Positions 16,656 to 25,453 of a DNA stretch of 44,267 nt are shown here, piece by piece. Position 1 is the stretch's first letter, and each line of letters starts with the position of its first letter. The notes beneath the pieces are model-generated. The model saw only the letters and a list, made by a program, of their open reading frames with translations. It searched no databases and was not told the origin of the DNA. This DNA comes from Flavobacteriales bacterium (lineage in GTDB: Bacteria; Bacteroidota; Bacteroidia; Flavobacteriales_C; GCA-002722245), in NCBI GenBank assembly GCA_002720635.1, contig PBJD01000008.1:1-44267 (forward strand). The letters are read 5' to 3'. The translations under genes and the position numbers were made by a program.

Positions 16656-17592
16656 TAAATGAAAATAGATTTGATTTTGCTGATTCGTAGTCGGTAATTA
16701 TTTTTCGAATAATATCTGCCACACTCTCTACTGACTGTATAACTGCAGATATCTGTCCAATTTCCAGATTGCCCTCATGAACATCTCCTTCAAAAATACC
16801 CTTTTTTATCCTGCCTCTGCCAAGTAACCTGGAGAGCTCTTCCCTCGATGTTCCTTTTTGATAAAGAGCTAAAACCTGCTGGTAAAAATCATTTTTCAAC
16901 ATTCTTACCGGAGCTAATTCTTTTAATGTTAATACGGTGTCTCCATCTTTAGAATTTACAACGTAGGACTTAAATAACTCATGGGCACTGGATTCTTTTG
17001 AAATGGCAAATCGACTTCCGATTTGAACTCCATGCGCACCCAAACTCATTGCAGCCAACATTGTTTCACCTGTTGCAATACCTCCCGCAGCGACAACGGG
17101 AATGGATACATGCTGAAGAATTGATGGAACCAGACACATGGTAGTTGTTTCATCTCTTCCATTATGACCTCCAGCTTCAAACCCCTCTGCTATAACTGCA
17201 TCTACTCCTGCATCCTCAGCTTTTTTAGCAAACTTTGTATTGGCAATCACATGAAGCACAATGATACCCAATTTCTTCATTTTTTGTGTGTAAAGTCCGG
17301 GATTTCCGCCAGATGTAATAACAACCTTAACTCCTTCCTCGAAAAGAATTTCAAAAAGTTCTTCAATCTGAGGATAAAATAACGGAATGTTTACAGCAAA
17401 TGGATTTTTTGTAGCCTTTTTACACTTTTGAATGTGTTCTCTAAGTACTTCAGGATACATGCTCCCGGCTCCAAGAACACCTAAAGCACCGTTATTAGAT
17501 GCTGCTGATGCTAATTTCCAACCACTGCACCAAACCATCCCTGCTTGAATAATTGGGTATTTTATACCCAGCAGACCTGTAATATTATTCAT
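16648..17592 (-). CDS. Nitronate monooxygenase/FabK-like flavoprotein
   Basis: 314 residues with the 2-nitropropane dioxygenase/FabK TIM-barrel pattern: KYPIIQAGMVWCSG at the start, EGFEAGGHNGRDETTT near residue 140 (the conserved His of the motif EAGGH), VPVVAAGGIATGETMLAAMSLGA-type FMN-phosphate-binding region, and GVQIGSRFA. FMN is the expected cofactor. In this superfamily both nitronate monooxygenases and enoyl-ACP reductase II (FabK) share these motifs, so I cannot decide which reaction is carried out from sequence alone. No fab genes are adjacent. It sits between ftsE and the M16 pair, overlapping both by eight bases. Confidence 0.9.
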   Translation of the reverse strand: MNNITGLLGIKYPIIQAGMVWCSGWKLASAASNNGALGVLGAGSMYPEVLREHIQKCKKATKNPFAVNIPLFYPQIEELFEILFEEGVKVVITSGGNPGLYTQKMKKLGIIVLHVIANTKFAKKAEDAGVDAVIAEGFEAGGHNGRDETTTMCLVPSILQHVSIPVVAAGGIATGETMLAAMSLGAHGVQIGSRFAISKESSAHELFKSYVVNSKDGDTVLTLKELAPVRMLKNDFYQQVLALYQKGTSREELSRLLGRGRIKKGIFEGDVHEGNLEIGQISAVIQSVESVADIIRKIITDYESAKSNLFSFND

Positions 17593-18268
17593 ATACCGAA
17601 GGTTGAACTTCTGAAATGAGTCCCTCTTCGCATTTCAAAACTCTTCCAGGATAATTTTCGACTAAGTCCATATCATGCGTTGCCATAATAATTGCTGTTC
17701 CACCTTTTGAAATAACAGATAACAAATTCATGATCTCATGAGAAGATTCAGGGTCTAAATTCCCTGTGGGCTCATCTGCTAAAATTACTTTAGGAGAGTT
17801 TATCATGGCTCTTGCTATAGCTACCTTTTGTTGCTGACCACCCGATAACTGATGCGGATATTTATCAAGTATGTCTGGTAAATTTACTTGCTCAAGAGTA
17901 ATTTTCGCATGATTTTTCATAGCTTTTTTATCTCGCCAACCTGTTGATTGCATGACAAAAAGCAAGTTTTCCTCTATACTTCTGTCTGGAAGTAATTGAA
18001 AATCCTGGAACACTACCCCCAATTGTCTTCTTAATTTATGAACCTGCGAATATCTTAGCTTTTTCAAATTCAAACCCACGACTTCCCCCTCACCTTCTGC
18101 TATATCCATTTCTTTATAAAGTACTTTAAGCACAGAACTTTTTCCACTTCCCGTTTTTCCTATTAAATAAACAAACTCCCCTTTTTGCACTGAAATATCA
18201 ACGCCTTTGAGAATTTGTTTCTTTCTATGAAATGCTTTTACGGATTTTAACTCTACTAATTTTTCCAT
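17585..18268 (-). CDS. ftsE: FtsE-like ABC transporter ATP-binding protein
   Basis: 227 residues with a full ABC ATPase set: Walker A IGKTGSGKSS, Q-loop VFQDFQLLPDRSI (the FQLLPDR form is characteristic of FtsE), signature LSGGQQQK, Walker B VILADEPTGNLDPESS and switch His in ATHD. In most bacteria FtsE partners the membrane protein FtsX to activate peptidoglycan hydrolases at the division septum. No ftsX gene is adjacent here; in Bacteroidota it often lies elsewhere, so its absence is not strange. The gene starts seven bases after murB ends, linking it to cell-wall synthesis, and overlaps the next gene by eight bases. Confidence 0.93.
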   Translation of the reverse strand: MEKLVELKSVKAFHRKKQILKGVDISVQKGEFVYLIGKTGSGKSSVLKVLYKEMDIAEGEGEVVGLNLKKLRYSQVHKLRRQLGVVFQDFQLLPDRSIEENLLFVMQSTGWRDKKAMKNHAKITLEQVNLPDILDKYPHQLSGGQQQKVAIARAMINSPKVILADEPTGNLDPESSHEIMNLLSVISKGGTAIIMATHDMDLVENYPGRVLKCEEGLISEVQPSVYE

Positions 18269-18275
18269 CTTTTAA

Positions 18276-19289
18276 CTAGTATATATTTACTTCTCGCTCC
18301 AGTTGAACGCCAAATTTCTCTTTTATTGAATCTAAAATTTCTTCTGATAAATCATATATTTCTCTACCTGATGCACCTCCATAATTAACCAAAACTAAAG
18401 CTTGATTTTTATGGACTCCATAATTACCAAACGTTTTTCCTTTCCATCCTGCCTTCTCTATCAACCAGCCAGCAGCAAGCTTAATTAAATCTTTACCTAC
18501 CGGGTATGCAACGACATCTGGAAAATTGGATCTAATGATATCATAACTGCTTTTAGTTACAACAGGATTTTTAAAAAATGAACCTGAATTTCCAATTTTT
18601 TTTGGATCGGGAAGTTTGGATTGCCGAATGGCTATAACTGCATCACTTATTGATTTTGCAGACAACTCTTTTATTCCCATAGTTTCCAGTTGCTTTTCAA
18701 TTGCACCATAGGAAATATTAAAGTTTGCTCTCTTTGATAGCTTATAAATCACTCTTGAAATTAAATACTGGCCTTTCAATTTATTTTTAAAAATACTTTC
18801 CCGGTAACCAAACTTACAAGCCGAATTGTTAAAATAATGTATTTCTCCTGTTTTTAAGTGAATGGCCTCCAATTCATAAAAGACCTCCTTTATTTCTACT
18901 CCATAGGCACCTATGTTTTGCATTGGACTTGCCCCTACATTACCTGGAATAAGACTTAAATTCTCTACTCCATGCCAACCTTTTTTAATGCAGTAAAGAA
19001 CAAAATCATGCCAGACAACACCTCCGCCTACTTTTACTAAAACATGTTCTTTCGTATCCTCGATTACTTCAATTCCGTGAATATTATTTCGCAATACAAT
19101 TCCATCAAAATTCTTTGTAAACAACAAGTTGGATCCTCCTCCTAATATTAATGAAGTATTTGTTTTAAACGCATTTGATTGAATCACATTACGAACATGG
19201 TCTTCATTTTCAGCCTGGCTAAATAACCTGGAAGACACATCGATTCCAAATGTGTTGAATTTTTTTAATGAAACATCAGATTCAATCAT
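18276..19289 (-). CDS. murB: UDP-N-acetylenolpyruvoylglucosamine reductase
   Basis: 337 residues of the MurB type I family. The FAD-binding region shows LGGGSNLL and SLIPGNVGASPMQNIGAYG. Catalysis-related residues are visible: FGYRESIFK (Tyr), IGNSGSFFKNP (Ser proton donor) and a C-terminal LEREVN with the Glu. The enzyme makes UDP-N-acetylmuramate in peptidoglycan precursor synthesis in the cytoplasm. It is followed seven bases later by ftsE, giving a small wall/division operon. A 109-base gap upstream separates it from the antiporter gene; that gap has no clear terminator and may contain a promoter. Confidence 0.96.
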   Translation of the reverse strand: MIESDVSLKKFNTFGIDVSSRLFSQAENEDHVRNVIQSNAFKTNTSLILGGGSNLLFTKNFDGIVLRNNIHGIEVIEDTKEHVLVKVGGGVVWHDFVLYCIKKGWHGVENLSLIPGNVGASPMQNIGAYGVEIKEVFYELEAIHLKTGEIHYFNNSACKFGYRESIFKNKLKGQYLISRVIYKLSKRANFNISYGAIEKQLETMGIKELSAKSISDAVIAIRQSKLPDPKKIGNSGSFFKNPVVTKSSYDIIRSNFPDVVAYPVGKDLIKLAAGWLIEKAGWKGKTFGNYGVHKNQALVLVNYGGASGREIYDLSEEILDSIKEKFGVQLEREVNIY

Positions 19290-19398
19290 AAATTAAAAAT
19301 AGGTAATAGTACATTTAAATTAGACAGAAGTATTTTTTATATCTCAACAAGTGAATTGTTAATTATCCTGAAAAAGTTAAAAACTTAATTAGGATTTT

Positions 19399-21336
19399 TT
19401 AGGTGGGACCAAACATCAATCCAACCTTATCAATGCTTTCCTGTGAACCAAGAATAGTTACGATATCACCTAATCTTAATCGTGTATAGCCATGGGTAAT
19501 CATCATCTGATCATTTCTGGATATTGACAAAATTAAAATATCAGATGGAAGCCTTATATCTCTTAATGCTAATCCTTGGATAGAAGCATCTCTTATTTCA
19601 ATATCTACAGCATCCTGATCAGTTTCCATTCCTAATAATATACTTGTGGCATTTGGACTTCGAACAAAATGATCCATTAAATTAACCATTGCCGAATTGG
19701 GGTCGACCACCAATGCCTCAAGCGCTTTGAATTTTTTAGCGTAATATCGATCACCACTGGCTCGAACAACAATCTCTTTTGTTCCTATTTGCTCATAGAT
19801 TAACTCACACCATTGGTAATTCTCTCGGTCAGAAAGCATAAGAACCATAGTATCGGCATTTTTGGGATTCAGTTTATTTAAACAGCTCAGTGATATGGAA
19901 TCCATAAATACAATGTCAATATCATCTACTGATTCTATCTCATCTGCTTTTCGCATGGCCGCTATCTTAACTCCCCATCCATTATTTTTCAATTGTCGAG
20001 CCAATGCCAAGCTCATGGGTTCAAATCCAAATATAATTGCATCATTATGACCGTCAAAAGCAGGTGTTTCATGCTTTTCATGAGTTTCATCAACTTTATA
20101 TAATGCATATTTAAACAATGGAGGACCAACTATTTGATTAATAACAATCACTCCAACAATAATGGTTTCAAATTGAACACCAAATTCAGGAAAGGCATGT
20201 TTAATTAGCGTGGCGAGTCCCAACCCCACACCTGCCTGAGTAACATAAGGCATCCAGTTCAAATGCCTGAATTTCCATGGATCTCCAGCTAATGTCCCTC
20301 CTACATATCCTGCAATAACCATAGCTGACAATCTTATGAAAAAGAACAACACAGCGATGCCAAATACCTGAAACAAAACTTCAACTTGTAAACTTGCTCC
20401 CGTAAGCGTAAAGAAAACAACATAAATAATCGGACCGGTTTGATGAAGTACTTCAATAAATTCAGGTCGAGATGTTGAATAATTAGTTACATAGTAACTT
20501 CCCAGAATACATATCAGTAATGGCTCAATATAAAATTTATGCCCCAATATATGCTCCTGAACTGTAAACTCTCCCAACCAATCGGCGAAAAGATAAACAC
20601 TGTAACCCAAAGAAATTAAGATAGTAACTTTGAGATATTTATTCATTTTAAATTTAAAAAACCACTTTATTATAATTCCTAAAAACCTGCCTAAAGCAAA
20701 AGAAACAATAAGTTCAATTAATAAATACACCAAAGAAAGTAAACTAAATGGCTCTCCACTCAGGAATGTTTTTGCTAAAGCGAAACAAATTGCAAACAAA
20801 ACAATAACCAAAACATCTTTTACAACGGTGACTCCAATAGATGTTTTTGTAAAAGGTCCCTTGGCTCTTAATTCATTTATAACCGCAATTGCAGAAGATG
20901 GTGAACGAGCCACAAAAATAGTAGCCATTAATATTCCTACAGACATTTTTTCAGCAAAATTCATTTCAACCATAAAGGGGATATACTCACTTGCTAAAAA
21001 AACACCTAAAACGCCCAGGCTAAAAGTTATAACCAACTGCCCAAGTGTATTCCAAAGTATACTTTTAAACTGACTTCTTATTTCTTTTAAATATAACTCG
21101 GAACCCGCAGCAAAAGCGATGAAAGCTAATGAGATTTCATTTAAAAAGTTTAAACGACTTGTATTTTCAGAAGGTATTAATCCAAATCCATCTGAACCCG
21201 CAAGAATACCTGCTAAAAGTAACCCTGTAATTAAAGGGAACTTAATTTTCGCAAAAAATTTCGATATATGATTTGCTGAAAGGGCAATAATTAAAAAGCC
21301 TCCCAATGCAATAAATATTTCTTTACTATACTCCAA
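19399..21336 (-). CDS. CPA2-family cation:proton antiporter with C-terminal RCK (TrkA-N/TrkA-C) domains
   Basis: 645 residues. The first 400 contain about a dozen hydrophobic helices of the monovalent cation:proton antiporter-2 family, with segments such as FPLITGLLLAGILAG, VARSPSSAIAVINELRAKG and VTVVKDVLVIVLFA (an Asp in the core helix). After a polar linker comes a Rossmann-like TrkA-N region (AIIFGFEPMSLALARQLKNN) and a C-terminal TrkA-C region (GLALRDIRLPSD, then GDIVTILGSQE). The glycine motif of the Rossmann part reads GFEPMS rather than GxGxxG, so nucleotide binding may be weak or different. The ion carried (sodium or potassium) is not clear. Five bases separate it from the helical repeat gene upstream. 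Confidence 0.92.
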   Translation of the reverse strand: MEYSKEIFIALGGFLIIALSANHISKFFAKIKFPLITGLLLAGILAGSDGFGLIPSENTSRLNFLNEISLAFIAFAAGSELYLKEIRSQFKSILWNTLGQLVITFSLGVLGVFLASEYIPFMVEMNFAEKMSVGILMATIFVARSPSSAIAVINELRAKGPFTKTSIGVTVVKDVLVIVLFAICFALAKTFLSGEPFSLLSLVYLLIELIVSFALGRFLGIIIKWFFKFKMNKYLKVTILISLGYSVYLFADWLGEFTVQEHILGHKFYIEPLLICILGSYYVTNYSTSRPEFIEVLHQTGPIIYVVFFTLTGASLQVEVLFQVFGIAVLFFFIRLSAMVIAGYVGGTLAGDPWKFRHLNWMPYVTQAGVGLGLATLIKHAFPEFGVQFETIIVGVIVINQIVGPPLFKYALYKVDETHEKHETPAFDGHNDAIIFGFEPMSLALARQLKNNGWGVKIAAMRKADEIESVDDIDIVFMDSISLSCLNKLNPKNADTMVLMLSDRENYQWCELIYEQIGTKEIVVRASGDRYYAKKFKALEALVVDPNSAMVNLMDHFVRSPNATSILLGMETDQDAVDIEIRDASIQGLALRDIRLPSDILILSISRNDQMMITHGYTRLRLGDIVTILGSQESIDKVGLMFGPT

Positions 21337-21341
21337 AAAAA

Positions 21342-22862
21342 CTATCCTTTAATCCATTCAACAGTAACCAGATCAATTAACGTTTTATAATAATCTCCCC
21401 CATTAATTTTACTTTTCAAATAAGCATAAAATGCCATTGCCTGTATATTTTCCCGTTTAAAAGGGGTAAACACAAACTTATCCAATTCTTTTTCCAGGCC
21501 ATTAAACCCGCCCCGGTTTATAGAAGAGTTAATGACGTTTAAAAAGATGTTAAGGTTCTTATAATTCGGGTTCAACTTTATAACCTCTCTTATAATTCGC
21601 TTCAATGCACGCATTCTTGAAAGTACTAAATCAACTTTCCCTGTTTCTAAAAAATACAGCATTTCTATTATTTGAAATTTCACACGAAATTCTAATCCTT
21701 TTTTCTTTTGAATCCATTGTATCGAGTGTTTAATGGATTTTATAACACCTATTCCTCTTGAATATTCACCTGATGCAAAAAATGAAGTGATTAAATTTAA
21801 CTTTCGATCCAGATCATAGGATACATTTTTTTCAAAAGGAGAATCTGATTCATGTAACAAAAGTCGATGTATTGAAGCATTAAGATTATTATCATAAAAA
21901 TCACATGCCCACTTGAGCAACTCAATTTTACAAAATAACTCTTCTTTTTTTGCTTTGTGTAATTCACCTTTTTCGAGATCAATTTCTCTAAGTATTTCTC
22001 TTGCTTTAGGAATCTTTTTTAATCGATACAGAGCGTGAGCGTAAAAATAGACAAGCTCCCAGTATTCATAACTATAAACAGTCAGCCCTTCTTTTTTATG
22101 AATCTTTTTAATTCGAGTTTTTAAAAATGACTCTACTCCTTCATAATCTTTGGAAACCAATGAACTACTTCTGATTATTTTTGTAATGTAATTTAAATTT
22201 TCAACAGAGTGAAAATCTTTCTTTTTCAATTCAAGCCCCTCTGTTACATCCCTGATAATCGTATCAATATTTATGTCCTTTAACTGCTGTTTGTATTGCT
22301 CAATTTTTCTCTTAATAATACTTAAAGCTAATTTAAGCCTTTGTTCTTTTTCTGCTTTATCTTTTGAATCAACATAGAGCTTGTATATTGCGTTAAACTT
22401 TTCATTGCCTTGATAATCCTCCCAATTTTCCAGCCACAACAAATATATTTTTGACTGCAGATTATAGTTACTCTTTTTTAACTCACTTCTATGAGCTCTA
22501 CTAAGATATTGCCAGCCAGGTTCATAAGCACCTCTTTCAAATAAGTAAGTCGATAAGTTTAACAGGCCCTCTGATGTGTAATGAGTAGTTCCTTTTTGTT
22601 CATTTATTTCTTTTAAGGAAATAAACTCAATCAAATGGCCCAGTAATCTTTTTCGTAAAGCATGATATGCTTCTTTTTCATTTACACCTTTATACAATAC
22701 TTTGAACGCTTCCTCTTGTGTTAACTTATCTGGACGTGAAAATCGATGGAACAAATCCAGATCTTTCCTGTTTTCTCTGACCCTAAAGCGATTAACAAAA
22801 TGTTCAAATCCTTTTTTCTCTTCTTCAGTAAAGGATTGAACTAAAAAATGAAGCTTATCCAT
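21342..22862 (-). CDS. Large alpha-helical (TPR-like) protein, function unknown
   Basis: 506 residues from the ATG at 22862 (MDKLHFLVQSFTEEEKKGF). A longer frame runs up to 22919 but begins with a short hydrophobic tail that looks like untranslated leader. The protein is nearly all helix, rich in Lys, Glu, Leu and aromatic residues, with helix-turn-helix units resembling TPR repeats between about 100 and 450 (for example KIPKAREILREIDLEKGELHKAKK). There is no signal peptide or membrane helix, so it is cytoplasmic. It looks like a Bacteroidota-restricted family. It lies five bases upstream of the antiporter gene, suggesting an operon, but no role is inferred. Confidence 0.85.
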   Translation of the reverse strand: MDKLHFLVQSFTEEEKKGFEHFVNRFRVRENRKDLDLFHRFSRPDKLTQEEAFKVLYKGVNEKEAYHALRKRLLGHLIEFISLKEINEQKGTTHYTSEGLLNLSTYLFERGAYEPGWQYLSRAHRSELKKSNYNLQSKIYLLWLENWEDYQGNEKFNAIYKLYVDSKDKAEKEQRLKLALSIIKRKIEQYKQQLKDINIDTIIRDVTEGLELKKKDFHSVENLNYITKIIRSSSLVSKDYEGVESFLKTRIKKIHKKEGLTVYSYEYWELVYFYAHALYRLKKIPKAREILREIDLEKGELHKAKKEELFCKIELLKWACDFYDNNLNASIHRLLLHESDSPFEKNVSYDLDRKLNLITSFFASGEYSRGIGVIKSIKHSIQWIQKKKGLEFRVKFQIIEMLYFLETGKVDLVLSRMRALKRIIREVIKLNPNYKNLNIFLNVINSSINRGGFNGLEKELDKFVFTPFKRENIQAMAFYAYLKSKINGGDYYKTLIDLVTVEWIKG

Positions 22863-22992
22863 AGAAAATTGAATTAGGTTTAAAGTAAAAATATTAAAAA
22901 TAAAGAGCCGTTTTATCACTATTCACTTTTCATTTTTAACATTTTTATCAACCGTTTCTGCTTTTCTTTCTGTTTTTGCGACGGAAAATTTA

Positions 22993-23000
22993 TAACTTTG
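22993..23000 (+). promoter_or_regulatory. Candidate -7 box for psd
   Basis: TAACTTTG matches the Bacteroidota -7 consensus TAnnTTTG and lies 49 bases before the psd start codon. The best upstream TTG sits 14 bases away, closer than usual, so the -33 element is weak. Confidence 0.4.
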
Positions 23001-23049
23001 CAAACGCTTTTAACTTCCTCTTCAATTGAGGTTAAAAACATTAACTAAT

Positions 23050-23862
23050 ATGGCAGTTGCTAAATTAATCTTAAAGAGAAGCTTTTTTAGCTTTATTTCA
23101 ATTTACGTTTGGGGCATAATGCCCGGGAGAACTCAAAGATGGATAAGCAGAATTTATGCGGATGTTTACAATAAGAACTGGTCAAAAAAATTAATTAAAC
23201 CATATTGCAAAGCCCATTACCCCGACCCTAACTACATTGATCAATTTATACCGGCAAGTGGAGCCGAAACCTACAAAAACTTTCAGGATTTCTTTACCCG
23301 ATTATGGAAAGTACCACCAACTATTAAAACGGAACATGTATGGGCCTGTGAAGGATTACTTTGTGAATACGGAAATATTGATAATTTAAATTTAGTTCGA
23401 GTTAAAGGCCAGAAAAGACATTTAAGAACCATTTTTGGCGAAGCAGGGGAGGGTATCCCTAAAGGATATTACTTTTCCAATATATTTCTGCACAATAACA
23501 ATTATCACAGAATACATGCTCCTGTAAACGGAAAAATTTCCCGAATTGAACATATTCCCGGAGATTTAGTATTACTTCGCCCATGGGCCTACAAAAACCC
23601 TTCTTTGCCGGCTCTAAGAAATGAGCGAATCAATGTTGATATTGTTGATGAAGAAGGTAATACATGGTATCTGTCAATTGTTGGAGGACCTGGTGTTGGT
23701 GCGATCGTTCTGGGTGATGAAACTTCAATTGAATCCTCTGTTGAGGCTGGTAAAGAAATTGCTACATTTTTACTGGGCTCTACCTGTTGTATCGCAAGCC
23801 CCATACCAGTCACAAAAAATAAAATCGGTGACCAGGTTTTTATGGGTGAACCACTTCAATAA
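23050..23862 (+). CDS. psd: Phosphatidylserine decarboxylase
   Basis: 270 residues from ATG 23050 (MAVAKLILKRSFFS). A TTG in frame at 23026 would add eight residues and is less likely. PSD landmarks include a hydrophobic N-terminal segment, the HNNNYHRIHAPVNGKI region with the conserved histidines, NERINVDIVDEEGN, and the C-terminal autocleavage motif LGST at FLLGSTCCIA. Cleavage before that Ser yields the alpha chain with a pyruvoyl cofactor. The enzyme converts phosphatidylserine to phosphatidylethanolamine at the inner membrane. The length fits the long bacterial form rather than the short, archaetidylserine-type one. A LysE-type transporter follows nine bases later; a role for the pair is not evident. 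Confidence 0.94.
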   Translation: MAVAKLILKRSFFSFISIYVWGIMPGRTQRWISRIYADVYNKNWSKKLIKPYCKAHYPDPNYIDQFIPASGAETYKNFQDFFTRLWKVPPTIKTEHVWACEGLLCEYGNIDNLNLVRVKGQKRHLRTIFGEAGEGIPKGYYFSNIFLHNNNYHRIHAPVNGKISRIEHIPGDLVLLRPWAYKNPSLPALRNERINVDIVDEEGNTWYLSIVGGPGVGAIVLGDETSIESSVEAGKEIATFLLGSTCCIASPIPVTKNKIGDQVFMGEPLQ

Positions 23863-23871
23863 AAATATTTG

Positions 23872-24552
23872 ATGAATTTTTTTTTATTCTTAGGATTCAT
23901 TTTAGTAATTGGAATTGGATTCGGAATAATTTCATCAACCCCTCTCGGACCGATTAATCTTCTTGTTGCAGAAAACTATTTAAGCAAAAAAAAAATAAAA
24001 ATCATCCCATTTCTGTGCGGGGTAATTATTATCGATTCCATATTTGGATACCTTACATTCTGGGGGTTTAAAGAATTTCTCAGTGATTACGAAATTGTAG
24101 GTACCGGAATTGGACTTTTTGGAGGGATTGTAATTATAGTTTTAGGAGGAATCGGTCTATATCAGCAATTCAAAGGAAAGCACAATCCAGATAAAAAGAT
24201 CGAAATTAAAAAGAATATATTCTTAAAATCTTCAACAGCCAGTTTTTCTAAAGGTTTTTTTTTATGTGGAAGTAATCCGGGTTTTATTGCATTTTGGAGT
24301 TGGGTAGCTTATAATGCTAAAACCTGGACGAGTCAGGCTTTTCCTGAATTTGAAATCAACTTTTACAATCTCATCCTTTTTCCTGTTGGCATTATAATTG
24401 GTGACTTTCTTTGGTTCGGTATATTCACATATTTACTAAAAAAAGGGGCCAGAAGATACAGCGGAAGTATAATTGACAAAATCAGGACATTGATTTCATG
24501 GGGGCTAATTGCTCTTGGTTTGTTTACAGTATATACATCATTACCTTTTTAA
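23872..24552 (+). CDS. LysE-family transporter
   Basis: 226 residues with six hydrophobic helices and the LysE signature STPLGPINLLVAENYLSKK at the start of the family fold. A TTG directly before the ATG (23869) is also in frame; the ATG gives the same protein minus one residue. LysE proteins export basic amino acids or related small molecules. The cargo here is unknown. The middle loop is Lys-rich (KGKHNPDKKIEIKKN), typical of a cytoplasmic loop. It likely shares a transcript with psd. Confidence 0.88.
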   Translation: MNFFLFLGFILVIGIGFGIISSTPLGPINLLVAENYLSKKKIKIIPFLCGVIIIDSIFGYLTFWGFKEFLSDYEIVGTGIGLFGGIVIIVLGGIGLYQQFKGKHNPDKKIEIKKNIFLKSSTASFSKGFFLCGSNPGFIAFWSWVAYNAKTWTSQAFPEFEINFYNLILFPVGIIIGDFLWFGIFTYLLKKGARRYSGSIIDKIRTLISWGLIALGLFTVYTSLPF

Positions 24553-24607
24553 GGATAAAATTGATTTAACTCAATTAATGCTTTGAAGTTTATACGATTA
24601 AAAGATT

Positions 24608-25453
24608 TTACAGTACTGCCGATACTTTATACCCTTTAAGGCGTAATAATTCGATTAATCCACTTTTACCCGATAAATGAGCTGCACCAACACAAATCAA
24701 ATTGGATTGTTGAGTCAATAGATGTTCTATTTTAGGAATCATTCTGATGTTCCTTGAATCATTTAATAGCTCCTTACTCAAATATTTATGATTTTTAAGA
24801 TTATCCAGTAGAATTGCTACCCCTTTAATGTCTTGATTTCGATATACTGAATCAATTTGATAAAACGCAGTTTTCAGACTATCTTCTTTTTGAACAGCAT
24901 CCAGCAATTCTTTTTTCTGAAAATCTATGGGCAAACCATATAATAGATCATGTTGCATTTGAACGGATTCCAAACTTGCAACGGTTTTACCCATTCTTTT
25001 AAAATCATTTTGCAAAAGTTGATCAATTGCGCCTGTTGTATCTGGCGGGAGTATAATTTGAAAAAGAAGAGTAGTTAAAGCGATGGGTTTAAATTGATTT
25101 ACTACTAATTTTTGAAGTCCAAGTTTTGATTTAAAATAATTGAAAATTACAGTTCGTTCTTCGACAGAGCATATATCCTCCAATTTTTCTCCAGGATTTG
25201 CTTTTAAAGATGATGCAATAAAAGCCATTGAATCGGGTTCAAAAACAATTTCAAAAATTCCGGCATCTACCTTTTTCTTGATTTCATGAACTTTTGAATT
25301 AACGTGAAAATATTTTTTATTTGCTAAATGTATTGTACCGTATAAATACGAGGTATCCTTTACATTTTCTTTGGTTATTTGCCATAATAGAGAGTTTTGT
25401 CCCATACAGGATCCACTCAATAATGATATTAATAGTATCGTGCGATAAATCAT
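24608..25453 (-). CDS. TraB/GumN family protein
   Basis: 281 residues with an N-terminal signal that ends SCMGQNS, so it may be a lipoprotein (SGSC). The TraB/GumN domain is shown by SYLYGTIHLANKKYF at the start, a central EIVFEPD acidic stretch, and ICVGAAHLSGKSGLIELLRLKGY at the end. Members have conserved His and Glu/Asp residues resembling metal-dependent hydrolases. TraB degrades the cAD1 pheromone in Enterococcus, but for most bacterial relatives the function is unknown. The start overlaps the stop of the preceding LolA-like gene by four bases, so the two are co-translated. Confidence 0.93.
   Translation of the reverse strand: MIYRTILLISLLSGSCMGQNSLLWQITKENVKDTSYLYGTIHLANKKYFHVNSKVHEIKKKVDAGIFEIVFEPDSMAFIASSLKANPGEKLEDICSVEERTVIFNYFKSKLGLQKLVVNQFKPIALTTLLFQIILPPDTTGAIDQLLQNDFKRMGKTVASLESVQMQHDLLYGLPIDFQKKELLDAVQKEDSLKTAFYQIDSVYRNQDIKGVAILLDNLKNHKYLSKELLNDSRNIRMIPKIEHLLTQQSNLICVGAAHLSGKSGLIELLRLKGYKVSAVL

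Noticed and set aside
20630-21073. A 147-codon plus-strand frame
   Set aside because: It lies wholly inside the antiporter gene on the opposite strand, whose protein has a clear family; the frame has no recognisable motif.
24559-24576. Six-base AT hairpin between lysE-type gene and TraB gene as a terminator
   Set aside because: Too short and without a clear T-run.
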